64,000 nt of DNA from Pseudodesulfovibrio sediminis (GCF_020886695.1 NZ_AP024485.1:1621001-1685000), one strand, 5' to 3'. Counted from the first letter of the stretch, positions 1-9,845 are shown. Numbers and translations are program-made. Notes: a model not told the origin generated them from the letters alone.

Positions 1-77
1 TCGGTTGTGTCACAACAGGGCGGCAGCTATGTCACAAATGCACCGCAGAGGGGAATGGTTCCAGGTGGTACAAACGT

Positions 78-118
78 AAAAAAACAAGCGTCACTCCCTG
101 CATGGGTGGTGACGCTTG
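78..118 (-). terminator. Rho-independent terminator of the exchanger operon
   Basis: On the minus strand a perfect 10-bp stem (CAAGCGTCAC paired with GTGACGCTTG, 85-94 and 109-118) is followed by seven T residues. It lies 38 bases after the exchanger stop codon and closes the three-gene operon that begins at 3083. Confidence 0.9.
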
Positions 119-155
119 CTAAAACAAACTCGATTGATTTTGGTGTAATCAGACG

Positions 156-1085
156 CTAGGCCATGAAGTCGTGCGCCCAGCGCAACAGGTTGATACCGAT
201 GAGGAGTGCGCCCTCCAGACGGGAAACCCGCCATCCGGTACGCAACAGCACGAGCACCAGCCCGACCATGCCCACAAGGATGAACAGACCGGAGGAAGCC
301 TCGGGAGAGACAGGAAGCGGCTTGAGCAGACAGGTCAGCCCGAGTACGCCCGCGAAGTTGAAGAAGTCCGATCCGATGAGGTTGCCGAGCAGCATCTCGT
401 TCTTGCCTTTGACCGAAGCAGCCAGACAGGTGACCAGTTCCGGCAGGCTGGTTCCGGCGGCAACAATGGTCACACCGATCACCCATGAGGAGACACCAAG
501 CTCCGTGGCAATGGACGTGGCTGCGGAAACCATGAGGTGCCCGCCAAGGGCAATGGCCACGAACCCGCCGACCAGCAGGAGCGCGTCCAGCCAGGAGGCG
601 GTCTTTCCCTTCAACTCCTCCAGTTCCTCTTCCCCCACACTCTCTCGGTTCATGCCGAGATACCCCAGATAAGCAATGAGCAGGATCATGAGCGCGCCGC
701 CGAACAGCCGTCCCAGCTCGCCCGTATAGGACACGGCCAGTATGGCCGCGGTGGTCAGAAACAGGAGCACCCCGTCACGGTAAACGATGGTCTTGTTGGA
801 CTGAAGCGGTTTGATCATGGCCATGAGGCCGAGGATGAAACCGAGGTTGAAAATATTGGACCCCACGACATTGGACAGCGAAATATCATTGTGCCCACGG
901 AGCGCTGCATTGATGGTCACCAGAAACTCCGGAGCGGAGGTGCCGAGCGCCACGATGGTCAGGCCGATGACAAGCTCGGAAACATTGAACCTGCGGGCGA
1001 TGAGGGCGGCGGATGTCACGATCCAGTTGGCACCGAACCACAACAACAACGCGGACGCACAGAAAGTGAGGATATCAAGAGTCAT
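156..1085 (-). CDS. Sodium/calcium exchanger family membrane protein (YrbG/CaxA-like)
   Basis: Predicted 309-aa inner-membrane cation/Ca2+ antiporter. The two halves are homologous inverted repeats, each with an alpha-repeat signature: GTSAPE at 48-53 with GSNIFN just after, and GTSLPE at 211-216 with GSDFFN just after. These acidic motifs form the Ca2+ site in the family. About ten hydrophobic segments cover the length, with a short acidic cytoplasmic loop near 150-160 between the halves. The length is typical of the bacterial YrbG group. It is the last gene of a minus-strand operon, 9 bases after the PP-loop gene, and is followed directly by a strong terminator. The exact ion is not readable from the sequence. 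Confidence 0.9.
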   Translation of the reverse strand: MTLDILTFCASALLLWFGANWIVTSAALIARRFNVSELVIGLTIVALGTSAPEFLVTINAALRGHNDISLSNVVGSNIFNLGFILGLMAMIKPLQSNKTIVYRDGVLLFLTTAAILAVSYTGELGRLFGGALMILLIAYLGYLGMNRESVGEEELEELKGKTASWLDALLLVGGFVAIALGGHLMVSAATSIATELGVSSWVIGVTIVAAGTSLPELVTCLAASVKGKNEMLLGNLIGSDFFNFAGVLGLTCLLKPLPVSPEASSGLFILVGMVGLVLVLLRTGWRVSRLEGALLIGINLLRWAHDFMA

Positions 1086-1094
1086 TGTGAACCT

Positions 1095-2192
1095 TTATAT
1101 CATGGACACGTTTGGTGCAAGCGAGGCCTCACGTTCAGCCTTGGCCTTTTTCCATTCTTTCACGAGTTCGGGTTTGGGTTCGGCCCAGGGCAACAGATTC
1201 TCGCGGGTGGGCACGACTTCGATGATGTCCGTTTCGCCCCCGCGCGTCACCGTGACCCGGATCTTCTCACCAGTGGTTTCACAGTGCTTGCGCGCCTTGC
1301 CGGAATAGGAGGCGACAAGGGCCGCGGCATCGAGAATGGAGGCACTTTCCCAATCCCCTTCCACTGGACGACAGACGGCAAGTGGACCGGGGAAACCGGC
1401 CAGCTTGAGCACGTAATCCGTGGGTTCCACACAGGCTGCGATCTGGTCGTTGTCTTCGGCAGTCCGGCCAAAGGTCAACCAGTGCGCACCGGCCCAGTAT
1501 TGCCGTCCGGCGCGGGCCAGAGAAAAATCACTGGGCGAAGGACGATGCCTATACGTGAGCAGTTTGACAAACCGGGCCGCGCCGGTCGCCTCGGTTAGGC
1601 AGCAACCGCCTGCCGGAGTGGGAATCTCCGTGAATCCGTAGTGCTCGGCCAGCGCCATTTGCGGCTTGCGGCCACGCCCGGCCCAGTCGTGAAGCCTGTC
1701 CCGATCCACCAAACCGGACTCTTCCATGGGAGTGGGATTGAGATTCTTTGCCGACAGGGGGCGCAGCAGAATATCACGGACCCGCGCCCGTTTGGAAATG
1801 AGATTGAGAGCATCAGGCCGCTGGCTCATGGGACGCTGCCCGACCACTTCGCCCGAGATGAGAAAGGTGGCTCCGTATTCCGGGAGCAGCTCCACGGCAC
1901 GGGAGAGCATGGTGATCTTGCAGTCGATGCACGGGTTGAGCCATTTGCCGAACCCCTGCGAGGGGCCGTCGAGCATCATGTCCACGAATTTCTGTCGTAC
2001 ATCCACAGCCACCACTTCAATACCGTAATGCTCCCGCCAAAACGGGATACGGTCCTGATGGCCGAAGAAAGGGGTCACAAAGTGCAGGCCAAGGACGTGC
2101 AGCCCCTGATCCATGACTGTCCGCATGGCCAGAATGGAGTCCAGACCGCCGGACAGCAGCGCGAGTGCGTCATAGTGTTTTCGTTCCGTCAT
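1095..2192 (-). CDS. PP-loop ATPase with NFACT-R-like tail, putative tRNA thiolation protein
   Basis: A 365-aa protein of the PP-loop ATP-pyrophosphatase fold, related to the MnmA/ThiI-type thiolases. The nucleotide-binding SGGLDS loop is at 14-19. An NPCIDCK segment (Cys88, Cys91) matches the cysteine-containing region used by thiolation enzymes, and a Cys-Cys pair sits at 197-198. Around 239-250 the sequence FGRTAEDND resembles the core of the NFACT-R (DUF814) domain known from RqcH/FbpA proteins, so it looks like a fusion. The role in tRNA sulfuration is a family inference; the substrate base is unknown. The start lies 6 bases after the upstream binding-protein gene, so the two are cotranscribed. 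Confidence 0.75.
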   Translation of the reverse strand: MTERKHYDALALLSGGLDSILAMRTVMDQGLHVLGLHFVTPFFGHQDRIPFWREHYGIEVVAVDVRQKFVDMMLDGPSQGFGKWLNPCIDCKITMLSRAVELLPEYGATFLISGEVVGQRPMSQRPDALNLISKRARVRDILLRPLSAKNLNPTPMEESGLVDRDRLHDWAGRGRKPQMALAEHYGFTEIPTPAGGCCLTEATGAARFVKLLTYRHRPSPSDFSLARAGRQYWAGAHWLTFGRTAEDNDQIAACVEPTDYVLKLAGFPGPLAVCRPVEGDWESASILDAAALVASYSGKARKHCETTGEKIRVTVTRGGETDIIEVVPTRENLLPWAEPKPELVKEWKKAKAEREASLAPNVSMI

Positions 2193-2198
2193 GGGCGG

Positions 2199-3083
2199 TC
2201 AATTATGGTAGATCCTCTCCAAGGGCAAGGTATTTACGCCCCGTGGAACAATTCTGGCCGGAGATCTCTTCTGTTTCTGACCGATGAGCGTTTCGAGTTC
2301 CTGATTGAACCGAGTCAGAAAGGGTTCGGCTTTCCACCCTCTTTGGACAAAATATTCCCGAGAAATAGGCGCGTTGAAATACCGGACGGCACCGACTGGT
2401 CGAGGACAGGCGGACACATTGTCGAATCGGGGAGCGTATCGTGTCTTGAGATACTCACCTAGACGACGCTCGCAAATGAACATGTCGGTGCGCCCTACCT
2501 GCACCATCTCGAAGTGGCGCACCTCGGGGTTCACATTGGCGACCATATTCACGTCGAAGAGTCTGCTTTCCACGGCCTTGTCCCATGCCGGTCCATAGAT
2601 ATAGCCATTGGACACCCCGATGCGTTTTCCCTTGAGATCCTCAACGCGCTCCCAGCATGCCGAACTGGAAGAGTCGAGCTTCCACAGCACGGACTGCACC
2701 TGATACATCGGCGCGGAGAAATGCAGGTAGGCCTGTCGTTCTTCGGTTATTGAACAGGGGAGCATAATCGGTATCTGTCCGAGTTTCAGGGATTCCAGAC
2801 ACCGCGTAATGGGCATGATGACAAATTTCGGTTCAAATCCCATGGCCCGCAGTATGGAGCGCATGGCTTCCACGGTCTCGCCCGTGAACTCTCCCGAATC
2901 ACTGATGTATGACGCCGGGGGATAGATGAAAGCAGCGACATCAATGATTTTCCGTTTTTTCGTCGCTGGAAACGGGACAGTACAATCAGGCAGTGCGCTT
3001 TGGGCAACGGCTGACCCGATCATGAATCCCAAAGCGAGAATGACTGACAACAGGCATGACAGGATGTTCGATCTCGATCGCAT
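2199..3083 (-). CDS. Periplasmic amino-acid-type solute-binding protein (SBP family 3)
   Basis: A 294-aa exported protein with a Sec signal peptide: basic start (MRSRSN), hydrophobic stretch to about residue 25, and an AVAQ-type cleavage site. The mature part follows the extracellular solute-binding protein family 3 pattern, with a probable two-lobe periplasmic fold. There is no permease or ATPase gene beside it, so it is an orphan binding protein, as is common in this group of bacteria; a sensory role is as likely as transport. The chosen ATG at 3083 puts the signal peptide at the N-terminus; a longer frame upstream would add 82 unconvincing residues. First gene of the operon, divergent from recA. 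Confidence 0.75.
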   Translation of the reverse strand: MRSRSNILSCLLSVILALGFMIGSAVAQSALPDCTVPFPATKKRKIIDVAAFIYPPASYISDSGEFTGETVEAMRSILRAMGFEPKFVIMPITRCLESLKLGQIPIMLPCSITEERQAYLHFSAPMYQVQSVLWKLDSSSSACWERVEDLKGKRIGVSNGYIYGPAWDKAVESRLFDVNMVANVNPEVRHFEMVQVGRTDMFICERRLGEYLKTRYAPRFDNVSACPRPVGAVRYFNAPISREYFVQRGWKAEPFLTRFNQELETLIGQKQKRSPARIVPRGVNTLPLERIYHN

Positions 3084-3322
3084 ATGACTCCGCACAGGTT
3101 TTCGACTTTGATCGCAAGGTATCCCATTCGCGACAACAGGGTCAATTATTCTCTGCTGAAACAGAAAGAAGCCTTTCTCGCACCCCCTCTGCCACTGCGC
3201 GAATTCCTCGCCGGGACACGTCCGTTTTACCATATAATATGAGTGTTGCCCGCAGGAGAGGTATCTGGTATCCAAACGTGTTGCTCGATTGTTGCCGCCT
3301 GTGAATCCTGGAGGACAAGTAC

Positions 3323-4375
3323 ATGGCACGAAAAGCTGTTGATCCCGAAACCCTGCGCAAAGAGGCGCTTGGCACAGCTCTGACTACTATTGAACGCAAG
3401 TTCGGCAAAGGCTCGATCATGCGTATGGACGGCGAAGCGTCACACTCCATCCCCGCCATTCCCACCGGCTCCATCGGTCTGGACATGGCGCTTGGAATCG
3501 GTGGTGTGCCGCGCGGTCGCGTTATAGAAATTTACGGCCCGGAGTCTTCGGGTAAGACGACCCTTGCCCTGCACATCATTGCAGAAGCCCAGAAGGCAGG
3601 CGGCAATGCCGCATTCGTGGATGCCGAGCACGCGCTCGACCCCGGATATGCCAAAAGGCTCGGCGTCAAAACCGACGACCTGCTCATCTCTCAGCCAGAC
3701 TACGGCGAACAGGCTCTGGAGATCTCTGATCTGCTGGTGCGCTCCGGTGCACTGGACGTTATCGTCATCGACTCCGTTGCCGCCCTCATCCCACAGGCCG
3801 AGCTCGAAGGACAGATGGGCGAGACACAGGTTGGCGGCCAGGCCAGGCTCATGTCGCATGCGCTCAGAAAACTGACCGGCACCATCCACAAATCCAACTG
3901 CGTGGTCATCTTCATCAACCAGATCCGCATGAAGATCGGCATGACCGGCTACGGTAACCCAGAGACCACCTCGGGTGGTAACGCGCTCAAGTTCTATGCG
4001 TCCTGCCGACTCGACATCCGCCGTATCCAGACGCTGAAGGACAAGGACGAAGCATACGGCATCCGTGCCCGCATCAAGGTCGTCAAGAACAAGGTCGCTC
4101 CGCCCTTCAGGCAGGCCCTTGTGGACGTCCTCTACGGCCAGGGTATTTCCCGCATGGGCGAGATCATCGACATGGGCGTGGAGCATGGCATCATCGAAAA
4201 ATCCGGCTCCTGGTTCGCCTTTGGTTCGGAAAAACTCGGCCAGGGCAAGGAGAATGTCCGCGCCCTGTTGCAGGACAACCCGGACATCGCCCAGGCAATC
4301 GAAGACAAATTGATGACCCATCTTGGTTATACAAATGGCATCAAGGACGAAGAAGTCGGGGACGCCGGCGAATAA
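3323..4375 (+). CDS. recA: Recombinase A
   Basis: A 350-aa RecA, the ATP-dependent strand-exchange protein of homologous recombination and co-protease for LexA cleavage in the SOS response. The Walker A motif GPESSGKTT is at 72-80, Walker [11 protein letters not shown] at 146-155, with the L2 loop region ([21 protein letters not shown]) and the acidic C-terminal tail. Length and domain order are canonical. The ATG is preceded by a strong TGGAGGACA ribosome-binding site. A TATAAT hexamer at 3233-3238 could be its -10 element. I could not recognise a LexA box with confidence. A clean terminator follows at 4394. Confidence 0.98.
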   Translation: MARKAVDPETLRKEALGTALTTIERKFGKGSIMRMDGEASHSIPAIPTGSIGLDMALGIGGVPRGRVIEIYGPESSGKTTLALHIIAEAQKAGGNAAFVDAEHALDPGYAKRLGVKTDDLLISQPDYGEQALEISDLLVRSGALDVIVIDSVAALIPQAELEGQMGETQVGGQARLMSHALRKLTGTIHKSNCVVIFINQIRMKIGMTGYGNPETTSGGNALKFYASCRLDIRRIQTLKDKDEAYGIRARIKVVKNKVAPPFRQALVDVLYGQGISRMGEIIDMGVEHGIIEKSGSWFAFGSEKLGQGKENVRALLQDNPDIAQAIEDKLMTHLGYTNGIKDEEVGDAGE

Positions 4376-4393
4376 ACTGTTTTTAGCCCGGAT

Positions 4394-4428
4394 AAAGCGC
4401 CTCGGGGAATAATCCTGAGGCGCTTTTG
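4394..4428 (+). terminator. Rho-independent terminator after recA
   Basis: Stem AAAGCGCCTC..GAGGCGCTTTT with a short loop, ending in a T run, 18 bases after the recA stop codon and 36 bases before alaS. It separates the two transcription units at least partly. Confidence 0.88.
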
Positions 4429-4463
4429 TCTGGAGATTATCATTTTTTGGAGATTTTTTTACG

Positions 4464-7103
4464 ATGAAAGCTGCTGAAATCCGTCAACGGTTCCTGGAAT
4501 ATTTCGAAAAGAACAGTCATTCCATAGTGGAGTCCTCGCCTTTGACTCCCAAGGATGACCCGACCCTGCTCTTTACCAACGCGGGCATGGTCCAGTTCAA
4601 GAAACTCTTTCTGGGACAGGAAAAACGTGACTACGTCCGGGCCACCACCAGTCAGAAATGCCTGCGCGTAGGCGGCAAGCACAACGACCTGGAAAATGTG
4701 GGCCGCACCGCTCGCCACCACACCTTCTTCGAAATGCTCGGCAACTTCTCCTTTGGGGACTACTTCAAGGAAGACGCCATCAAGTTCTGCTGGGAGTTCC
4801 TGACCGAAGAACTGAAGCTGGACAAGGAGCGTCTCTATATTACTATTTATAAGGACGACGACGAAGCAGGCGAGCTGTGGAAGAAGGTTGCCGGAGTCCC
4901 CTCCGAACGTATTTTCAAACTGGGCGAGAAGGACAATTTTTGGTCCATGGGCGACACCGGCCCCTGCGGTCCCTGCTCCGAAGTCCACTTCGACCAGGGC
5001 GAGGAAGTCGGCTGCGGCCCCAACTGCGGCATCGGCAAATGTGACTGCGACCGCTACCTGGAAATCTGGAACCTCGTGTTCATGCAGTACGATCAGGCCG
5101 AGGACGGCACCCGCACCGACCTGCCCCGTCCTTCCATTGATACTGGCATGGGCCTTGAGCGCATCGCTGCCGTGGCACAGGGTGTGGCCTCCAACTACGA
5201 GACCGACCTGTTCCAGTCCATCATCCAGTATACCGCTGATCTGGCTGGCGTGAAATACCGCGAGTCCGAAGAGATCGACACCGCACTCCAGGTCATCGCC
5301 GACCACTCCCGCGCCATCGCTTTCCTCATTCCCGACCAGGTGCTCCCGTCCAACGAGGGCCGTGGCTACATCCTGCGCCGCCTCATCCGTCGCGCCTACC
5401 GCTTCGGCAAACTCATGGGCCTCGAAGGTTCCTTCCTCTGGAAGACCGCCTCCAAGGTCGTTGAGGACATGGGGTCCCACTACGCAGAGCTGGAAGAGAC
5501 CAAACAGTTCATGATCGAAGTGGTTCAGGGCGAGGAAGAAGGCTTTGCCAAGACCCTGGACAAAGGCCTTGAAATGCTCGAACTGGAACTCGCCGAACTC
5601 AAGAAGGCCGGCAAGGCTATCGTTCCCGGCGAGACCACCTTCAAGCTCTACGACACATACGGATTCCCCATCGACATCGTGCGCGACATCGCTGAGCAGC
5701 ACGGCCTGGATGTGGATGAAAACGAATTCGACAAATTCATGCAGGAGCAGAAGACCCGCTCCAAAGCTGCCTGGAAAGGCTCCGGCGAAAAAGACGTGGC
5801 CTCGGTTTTCCAGACCCTTCTGGAGCAGGACGTCACCTCCGAATTCTCCGGGTACGAGACCATGGCCGATCAATCCGAGGTCACCTATGTGCTGACCCTG
5901 GACGGCGAGGTCGTGGACGCGCTGGCCGAAGGCACCACCGGTTGGCTGGTCGCGGCCACCACGCCCTTCTATGGCGAATCCGGCGGACAGATGGGCGACA
6001 CCGGCTCCATTGCCGCCAGCAACGGCAAGGCCGACGTCCTCGACACGGTCAAGCCCTCACAAAATCTCACGGCACACAAGGTCCTGATCACCGAAGGTGC
6101 GCTCAAGGCAGGTGACGCCGTTTTCCTGAACGTGGATCGCGGTCAGCGTCTGGCAACCCAGCGCAACCACACGGTCACCCACCTGCTTCACGCAGCACTC
6201 CAAAAAGTGTTGGGCGATCACGCCAAGCAGGCCGGTTCGCTGGTCGGCCCGGATCGTCTGCGTTTCGACTTCACCCACATCAAGGGTCTCTCCCCGGAAG
6301 AACTCGCCGAGGTGGAAGCCATCGTGAACCAGAACGTGCTCGACGCCATCCCCGTGGACCGCACCGTCATGTCCATCAAGGAAGCACAGGCCAAGGGCGC
6401 AACCGCCCTGTTCGGCGAGAAATACGGCGACACCGTCTCCGTCATCGAGGTTCCGGGCGTGTCCATGGAATTCTGCGGCGGCACCCATCTGGAGAACACC
6501 GGCATCGCCGGATCGTTCGTCATCATCAGCGAAGCCGGCGTGGCCGCGGGCATTCGTCGTATAGAGGCCGCCACCGGCGGCAACGCGGTCGCCTACCTCA
6601 ACGAACGACGCGCAGCCGCTGCCGAGGCCGGAGCCATGCTCAAGGCCCAGCCTGCCGAACTGCCCAAGAAAATCAAAGACCTCCAGAAGCAGGTCAAGGA
6701 CATGGCCAAGGAGATGAAATCTCTCCAGGCCAAGCTCGCCTCCGGCGCAGGCCGCGACATGATGAGCGAAATGGAAGAGATCAACGGCGTCAAGGTACTG
6801 GCCGTACAGCTTGAGGCCCCGAACATGGGCGTCATGCTCGAACAGATGGACGCCCTGCGCTCCAAGATCGATTCCGGCATCATCTGCCTGGTGGCCGGTC
6901 ATGGCGAAGACAAGGTCTCCGTGGCCCTGGCCGTGACCAAGGACCTCCATGACCGCTTCAAGGCCGGCGACCTGATCAAGGCCGTGGCCGGTGAAGTCGG
7001 CGGAAGCGGCGGTGGCCGCCCCGACCTGGCCCGTGCCGGTGGTTCCAATCCGGCAGGCATCCCCAACGCCATAGCCAAAATCAAGGAACTGGTCGCAGGC
7101 TAA
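4464..7103 (+). CDS. alaS: Alanyl-tRNA synthetase
   Basis: An 879-aa class II aminoacyl-tRNA synthetase charging tRNA-Ala in the cytoplasm. The N-terminal catalytic core shows class II motif 2 ([18 protein letters not shown] region) and a Cys-rich insertion around residues 170-200. The editing domain has the [11 protein letters not shown] zinc-binding motif and the [10 protein letters not shown] motif, which clear mischarged Ser/Gly. The C-Ala domain ends with the glycine-rich [15 protein letters not shown] segment. Length is normal and all domains are present. The ATG has a GGAG site 11 bases upstream. Gene order recA-alaS is shared by many delta-proteobacteria. Confidence 0.98.
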   Translation: MKAAEIRQRFLEYFEKNSHSIVESSPLTPKDDPTLLFTNAGMVQFKKLFLGQEKRDYVRATTSQKCLRVGGKHNDLENVGRTARHHTFFEMLGNFSFGDYFKEDAIKFCWEFLTEELKLDKERLYITIYKDDDEAGELWKKVAGVPSERIFKLGEKDNFWSMGDTGPCGPCSEVHFDQGEEVGCGPNCGIGKCDCDRYLEIWNLVFMQYDQAEDGTRTDLPRPSIDTGMGLERIAAVAQGVASNYETDLFQSIIQYTADLAGVKYRESEEIDTALQVIADHSRAIAFLIPDQVLPSNEGRGYILRRLIRRAYRFGKLMGLEGSFLWKTASKVVEDMGSHYAELEETKQFMIEVVQGEEEGFAKTLDKGLEMLELELAELKKAGKAIVPGETTFKLYDTYGFPIDIVRDIAEQHGLDVDENEFDKFMQEQKTRSKAAWKGSGEKDVASVFQTLLEQDVTSEFSGYETMADQSEVTYVLTLDGEVVDALAEGTTGWLVAATTPFYGESGGQMGDTGSIAASNGKADVLDTVKPSQNLTAHKVLITEGALKAGDAVFLNVDRGQRLATQRNHTVTHLLHAALQKVLGDHAKQAGSLVGPDRLRFDFTHIKGLSPEELAEVEAIVNQNVLDAIPVDRTVMSIKEAQAKGATALFGEKYGDTVSVIEVPGVSMEFCGGTHLENTGIAGSFVIISEAGVAAGIRRIEAATGGNAVAYLNERRAAAAEAGAMLKAQPAELPKKIKDLQKQVKDMAKEMKSLQAKLASGAGRDMMSEMEEINGVKVLAVQLEAPNMGVMLEQMDALRSKIDSGIICLVAGHGEDKVSVALAVTKDLHDRFKAGDLIKAVAGEVGGSGGGRPDLARAGGSNPAGIPNAIAKIKELVAG

Positions 7104-7121
7104 CGCACGGACGACTCCCTA

Positions 7122-7160
7122 AAAAAACAATCCCCCCGCACCAATCGGTACGGGGGGATT
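7122..7160 (+). terminator. Terminator after alaS, possibly bidirectional
   Basis: Perfect 10-bp stem AATCCCCCCG/CGGGGGGATT (7129-7138, 7151-7160) with T-rich sequence after it and an A7 run before it, so it may also stop the convergent aldo/keto reductase transcript. Confidence 0.85.
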
Positions 7161-7248
7161 TCTCTTTCATGCCTGTTGGTAGAGACTGTTCAATGGTTCT
7201 CGATCCCCTGCCCATCGCCGACGGTGTGGCCTCCCCACGACGATGGCC

Positions 7249-8400
7249 CTAGTCGTCATCCCCTTCCATGTCGGCGGCGACTTCGGCCAGCCGCTCGGGG
7301 ATGTTGATGCCCTGCGGACATTTCTTGAGACACTCGCCGCAGCCCACGCACTGGGAGGCCAGACCGGGTTTGCCGCCAAGGATGCCGCCATTGAAGACCT
7401 TGTAGAATCGGCTGGCCGACGGGTCCTTGAACGTATGCTTGGAATTATAGGTCTCGAAACAGGTGGGGATGTTGACCCCCACCGGACACGGCACGCAATA
7501 CTGGCAACCGGTGCACGGCACCATCATCACCCGACGAAACTCGGCGGCGGCCTCTTCCACCAGCGCGACCTCGGCTTGCGTCAGGGAATCGGCTTCAGCC
7601 GCTGAAGCGATACGCAGGTTCTCGTCGATGTGTTCGGTGTTGTTCATGCCCGAAAGGACAACGGTCACTTCGGGCTGGTTCCAGAGCCAGCGGAACCCCC
7701 ACTCGGCAGGGGTGCGTTTGGTTTCGGCCTTGTCCCAGATATCCTTGACCGAGGGCGGAGGCGTTTTGCCCAGATTCCCCCCGCGCAGTGGTTCCATGAT
7801 CATCACGGCCATGTCCTTTGAGGCCGCGTACTGCAGCCCGGGGGTGCCAGCCTGGTTGCCGGTATCAAGATAGTTGTACTGAATCTGGCAAAAGGTCCAA
7901 TCGTACCCGTCCACAATGGTGGAGAAGTCTTCGGTCGCTCCGTGGAAGGAGAACCCGGCATTGCGGATTTTACCACTCGCAAGGGCAGTATCCAAAAAGG
8001 TCTGCACACCCTTGGCCTGGAGCTTTTCCCAGGAGGGACCGCTCAGGGCATGAATAAGGTAATAGTCGATGTAATCCGTACGCAGCCGCTCAAGCTGATC
8101 ATCGAGCAGCCGAAGCATGTGGTCGCTGTCTTCGGTCAGCCAGTGCGGCAACTTGGTGGCAAGCTTGATTTGGTCACGGATCCCGTTGCGTTCGATGACT
8201 CTGCCGATGAAAAGCTCGCTCTTGCCTTCATGGTACGGATAGGCGGTGTCAAAATAATTGATGCCCTTTGCCAGCCCGTCCAGCACCTGTTGCTCGGCCA
8301 AAGCCTCATCGATCTCGTCGCCGTCCGTGGGCAGACGCATGAGTCCATAGCCCAAGGCGGAAAGCATCTCGCCGTTTTTCGATACTTTTCTATACTGCAT
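7249..8400 (-). CDS. Aldo/keto reductase with two C-terminal [4Fe-4S] clusters
   Basis: A 383-aa cytoplasmic oxidoreductase. Residues 1 to about 280 form an aldo/keto reductase TIM barrel: NYFDTAYPYHEGKSE contains the catalytic Asp and Tyr, KLATKLP the Lys, and YYLIHAL the His. The C-terminal part carries two ferredoxin-type clusters, CTGCQYCVPCPVGV and CVGCGECLKKCP. This AKR-ferredoxin architecture is widespread in anaerobes; the natural substrate is unknown. The ATG at 8400 (MQYRKVS) is chosen because it is the typical start of the family. The promoter region contains a 16-bp near-palindrome that is also present before the neighbouring TetR gene, so repression by that TetR protein is likely. 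Confidence 0.9.
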   Translation of the reverse strand: MQYRKVSKNGEMLSALGYGLMRLPTDGDEIDEALAEQQVLDGLAKGINYFDTAYPYHEGKSELFIGRVIERNGIRDQIKLATKLPHWLTEDSDHMLRLLDDQLERLRTDYIDYYLIHALSGPSWEKLQAKGVQTFLDTALASGKIRNAGFSFHGATEDFSTIVDGYDWTFCQIQYNYLDTGNQAGTPGLQYAASKDMAVMIMEPLRGGNLGKTPPPSVKDIWDKAETKRTPAEWGFRWLWNQPEVTVVLSGMNNTEHIDENLRIASAAEADSLTQAEVALVEEAAAEFRRVMMVPCTGCQYCVPCPVGVNIPTCFETYNSKHTFKDPSASRFYKVFNGGILGGKPGLASQCVGCGECLKKCPQGINIPERLAEVAADMEGDDD

Positions 8401-8488
8401 ATGAAAACCCTTTTGCATTGAATGGTTATTTCCTGTTCTTGAAACGCGGAGGCGCACGTATCCCCTGCTCCACCGGCTTCTCATCATA

Positions 8489-8504
8489 TTGAATGATCGT
8501 TCAA
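8489..8504. promoter_or_regulatory. Probable TetR operator upstream of the aldo/keto reductase
   Basis: TTGAATGATCGTTCAA is a near-perfect dyad lying 89 bases before the reductase start and just downstream of the TetR gene. The same motif with two changes occurs at 9111-9126 in front of the TetR gene. Confidence 0.75.
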
Positions 8505-8522
8505 TCTTATTCAAAAAAAAAT

Positions 8523-9092
8523 TTAAAGCCGAATAGCCTCCCAAAGCGACTCCACCACACGCTCGACCACTTCATCCGTCAGTTCCAACTGGCCGGTCTT
8601 CTGCCGCTGCACCAAGGCGCTGGGGACATCCACGGCAAAGGCACCGAGCACGGCCGGGGGCAGATCCTTGATAATCCGCTCCTCTTTGGCTCGATCGTAG
8701 AGTGTCGACACGGGACGATAATAGCTCGCTCCCCGCGCCTGCACCTCCGGGGTGAAGTACGGTGAATACATGAACTGGGTCATGAACCCGGTCACTTCGG
8801 GATTGTTCAGAAAAAATAGGATCATCTTACCCCAAAGCTGACGAATCTGCGTCCGCAACGGGCTGTCAGGATCATGGTTCTCCAACTGGGCCGCGACAAC
8901 GCGCTGTTTCAGCTCCAGATACAACTCGGTGATGAGTTCATCCTTGTTCTTGAAGTAGTGATAGATGATTCCCGCGCTGACCCCTGCCCGCGCCGCGACC
9001 TTGGATATGGACGTGCCATGAAACCCGTTATCGGAAACGAGTGACAGGGTCGCCAGCAGAATGGCCGTTTTCTTGTCGTCTACCTTCGTCAT
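8523..9092 (-). CDS. TetR/AcrR family transcriptional repressor
   Basis: A 189-aa repressor. The N-terminal helix-turn-helix reads GFHGTSISKVAARAGVSAGIIYHYF, the hallmark of the TetR/AcrR family; the remaining helical part is the usual variable ligand-binding/dimer domain. The start MTKVDDKK at 9092 is preferred over an upstream ATG because that one lies next to the operator. It is upstream of the aldo/keto reductase in the same direction, and both have the TTGAA-N6-TTCAA dyad in front, which suggests autorepression and control of the reductase by a small ligand that is not known. Confidence 0.9.
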   Translation of the reverse strand: MTKVDDKKTAILLATLSLVSDNGFHGTSISKVAARAGVSAGIIYHYFKNKDELITELYLELKQRVVAAQLENHDPDSPLRTQIRQLWGKMILFFLNNPEVTGFMTQFMYSPYFTPEVQARGASYYRPVSTLYDRAKEERIIKDLPPAVLGAFAVDVPSALVQRQKTGQLELTDEVVERVVESLWEAIRL

Positions 9093-9110
9093 ATTTTTAC
9101 CGCCACAAGA

Positions 9111-9126
9111 TTGAACGATCATTCAA
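9111..9126. promoter_or_regulatory. Probable TetR autoregulatory operator
   Basis: TTGAACGATCATTCAA, 18 bases upstream of the TetR start codon, matches the 8489-8504 dyad at 14 of 16 positions. Confidence 0.75.
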
Positions 9127-9334
9127 CCTTTCACACCTGCACCCGTGTGTCAATGCTCATCCGAAGAGGTCCTGTACCCAAGAGACAGGGCATAAAAAGC
9201 TTGTGCAGCATTGGGTTTTCATGTAGGTACCTTTTCCCAGTCGTGACCACCGGCGTTGTTTGGGCACTCCCCGTTACACCCGCCTGAACGCGTTATGTTG
9301 TTGGAATAACGACTGATAATACAGAAATTGCCTG

Positions 9335-9398
9335 GCCGACACGTGGGCTCGAAGCCCAAGATCGTCGTGTCGGCAGATGTTTGCTTTTTTTTAAGGAG
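9335..9398 (+). promoter_or_regulatory. Structured leader of rplM-rpsI
   Basis: A 9-bp outer stem GCCGACACG/CGTGTCGGC (9335-9343 with 9366-9374) encloses an inner hairpin GGGCT/AGCCC (45-49 with 53-57). A U-rich run and the AAGGAG ribosome-binding site (9393-9398) follow directly. Such a leader may act as an attenuator or as a binding site for ribosomal protein L13, as in other r-protein operons; which of these applies is not decided by the sequence. The remaining 9127-9334 shows nothing recognisable. Confidence 0.55.
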
Positions 9399-9404
9399 CT
9401 TTTT

Positions 9405-9833
9405 ATGAAGACATATAGCCCGAAGCCGGAAGACGCGAACCGCGAATGGTTCATCGTCGACGCCACGGACAAGATTCTGGGTCGCCTCTGCACCGAGATC
9501 ACCACACGTCTGCGCGGCAAGCACAAGCCTGAATTCGCCCCCCACATGGACATGGGCGACTTCGTGATTGTCATTAACGCCGACAAGATCAAAGTGACCG
9601 GTCAGAAACTCGACAAAAAAATGTACTACAAGCACACCAACCATCCCGGCGGCCTGAAAGAGAAGACTCTGCGTCAGATGTTGGAAATCAAGCCTGAAAA
9701 TGTCATCACTGCCGCAGTGAAAGGCATGCTGCCCAAGAACAAGATCGCAGCCGCTCAGCTCAAGAAGCTGAAGGTCTACGCAGGTTCCGAGCATCCGCAC
9801 GCAGCCCAGGCACCCAAAACTTTGGATATTTAA
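9405..9833 (+). CDS. rplM: 50S ribosomal protein L13
   Basis: A 142-aa ribosomal protein of the large subunit. [41 protein letters not shown] and the ADKIKVTG segment are characteristic for L13. The ATG at 9405 has an AAGGAG site 6 bases upstream; a TTG in frame 24 bases before lies in the leader and is not used in this call. It forms an operon with rpsI, 12 bases downstream, the standard bacterial pair. Confidence 0.97.
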   Translation: MKTYSPKPEDANREWFIVDATDKILGRLCTEITTRLRGKHKPEFAPHMDMGDFVIVINADKIKVTGQKLDKKMYYKHTNHPGGLKEKTLRQMLEIKPENVITAAVKGMLPKNKIAAAQLKKLKVYAGSEHPHAAQAPKTLDI

Positions 9834-9845
9834 TCGGGGATTATC

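Noticed and set aside
1..79. Possible 3' end of an upstream gene at the window edge
   Set aside because: All three forward frames are open or nearly so over 25 codons and none shows a motif; too short to choose.
537..1598. Open frame of 353 codons opposite the exchanger and PP-loop genes
   Set aside because: Translation is Gln/His/Gly-rich as expected for a shadow frame; the minus-strand genes have clear motifs.
3230..3322. LexA-binding SOS box before recA
   Set aside because: No dyad matching a known LexA motif could be picked out with confidence.
4440..5873. Long open frame of 477 codons opposite alaS
   Set aside because: It is the antisense shadow of a highly conserved GC-rich gene; its translation shows no family motif and it overlaps alaS completely.
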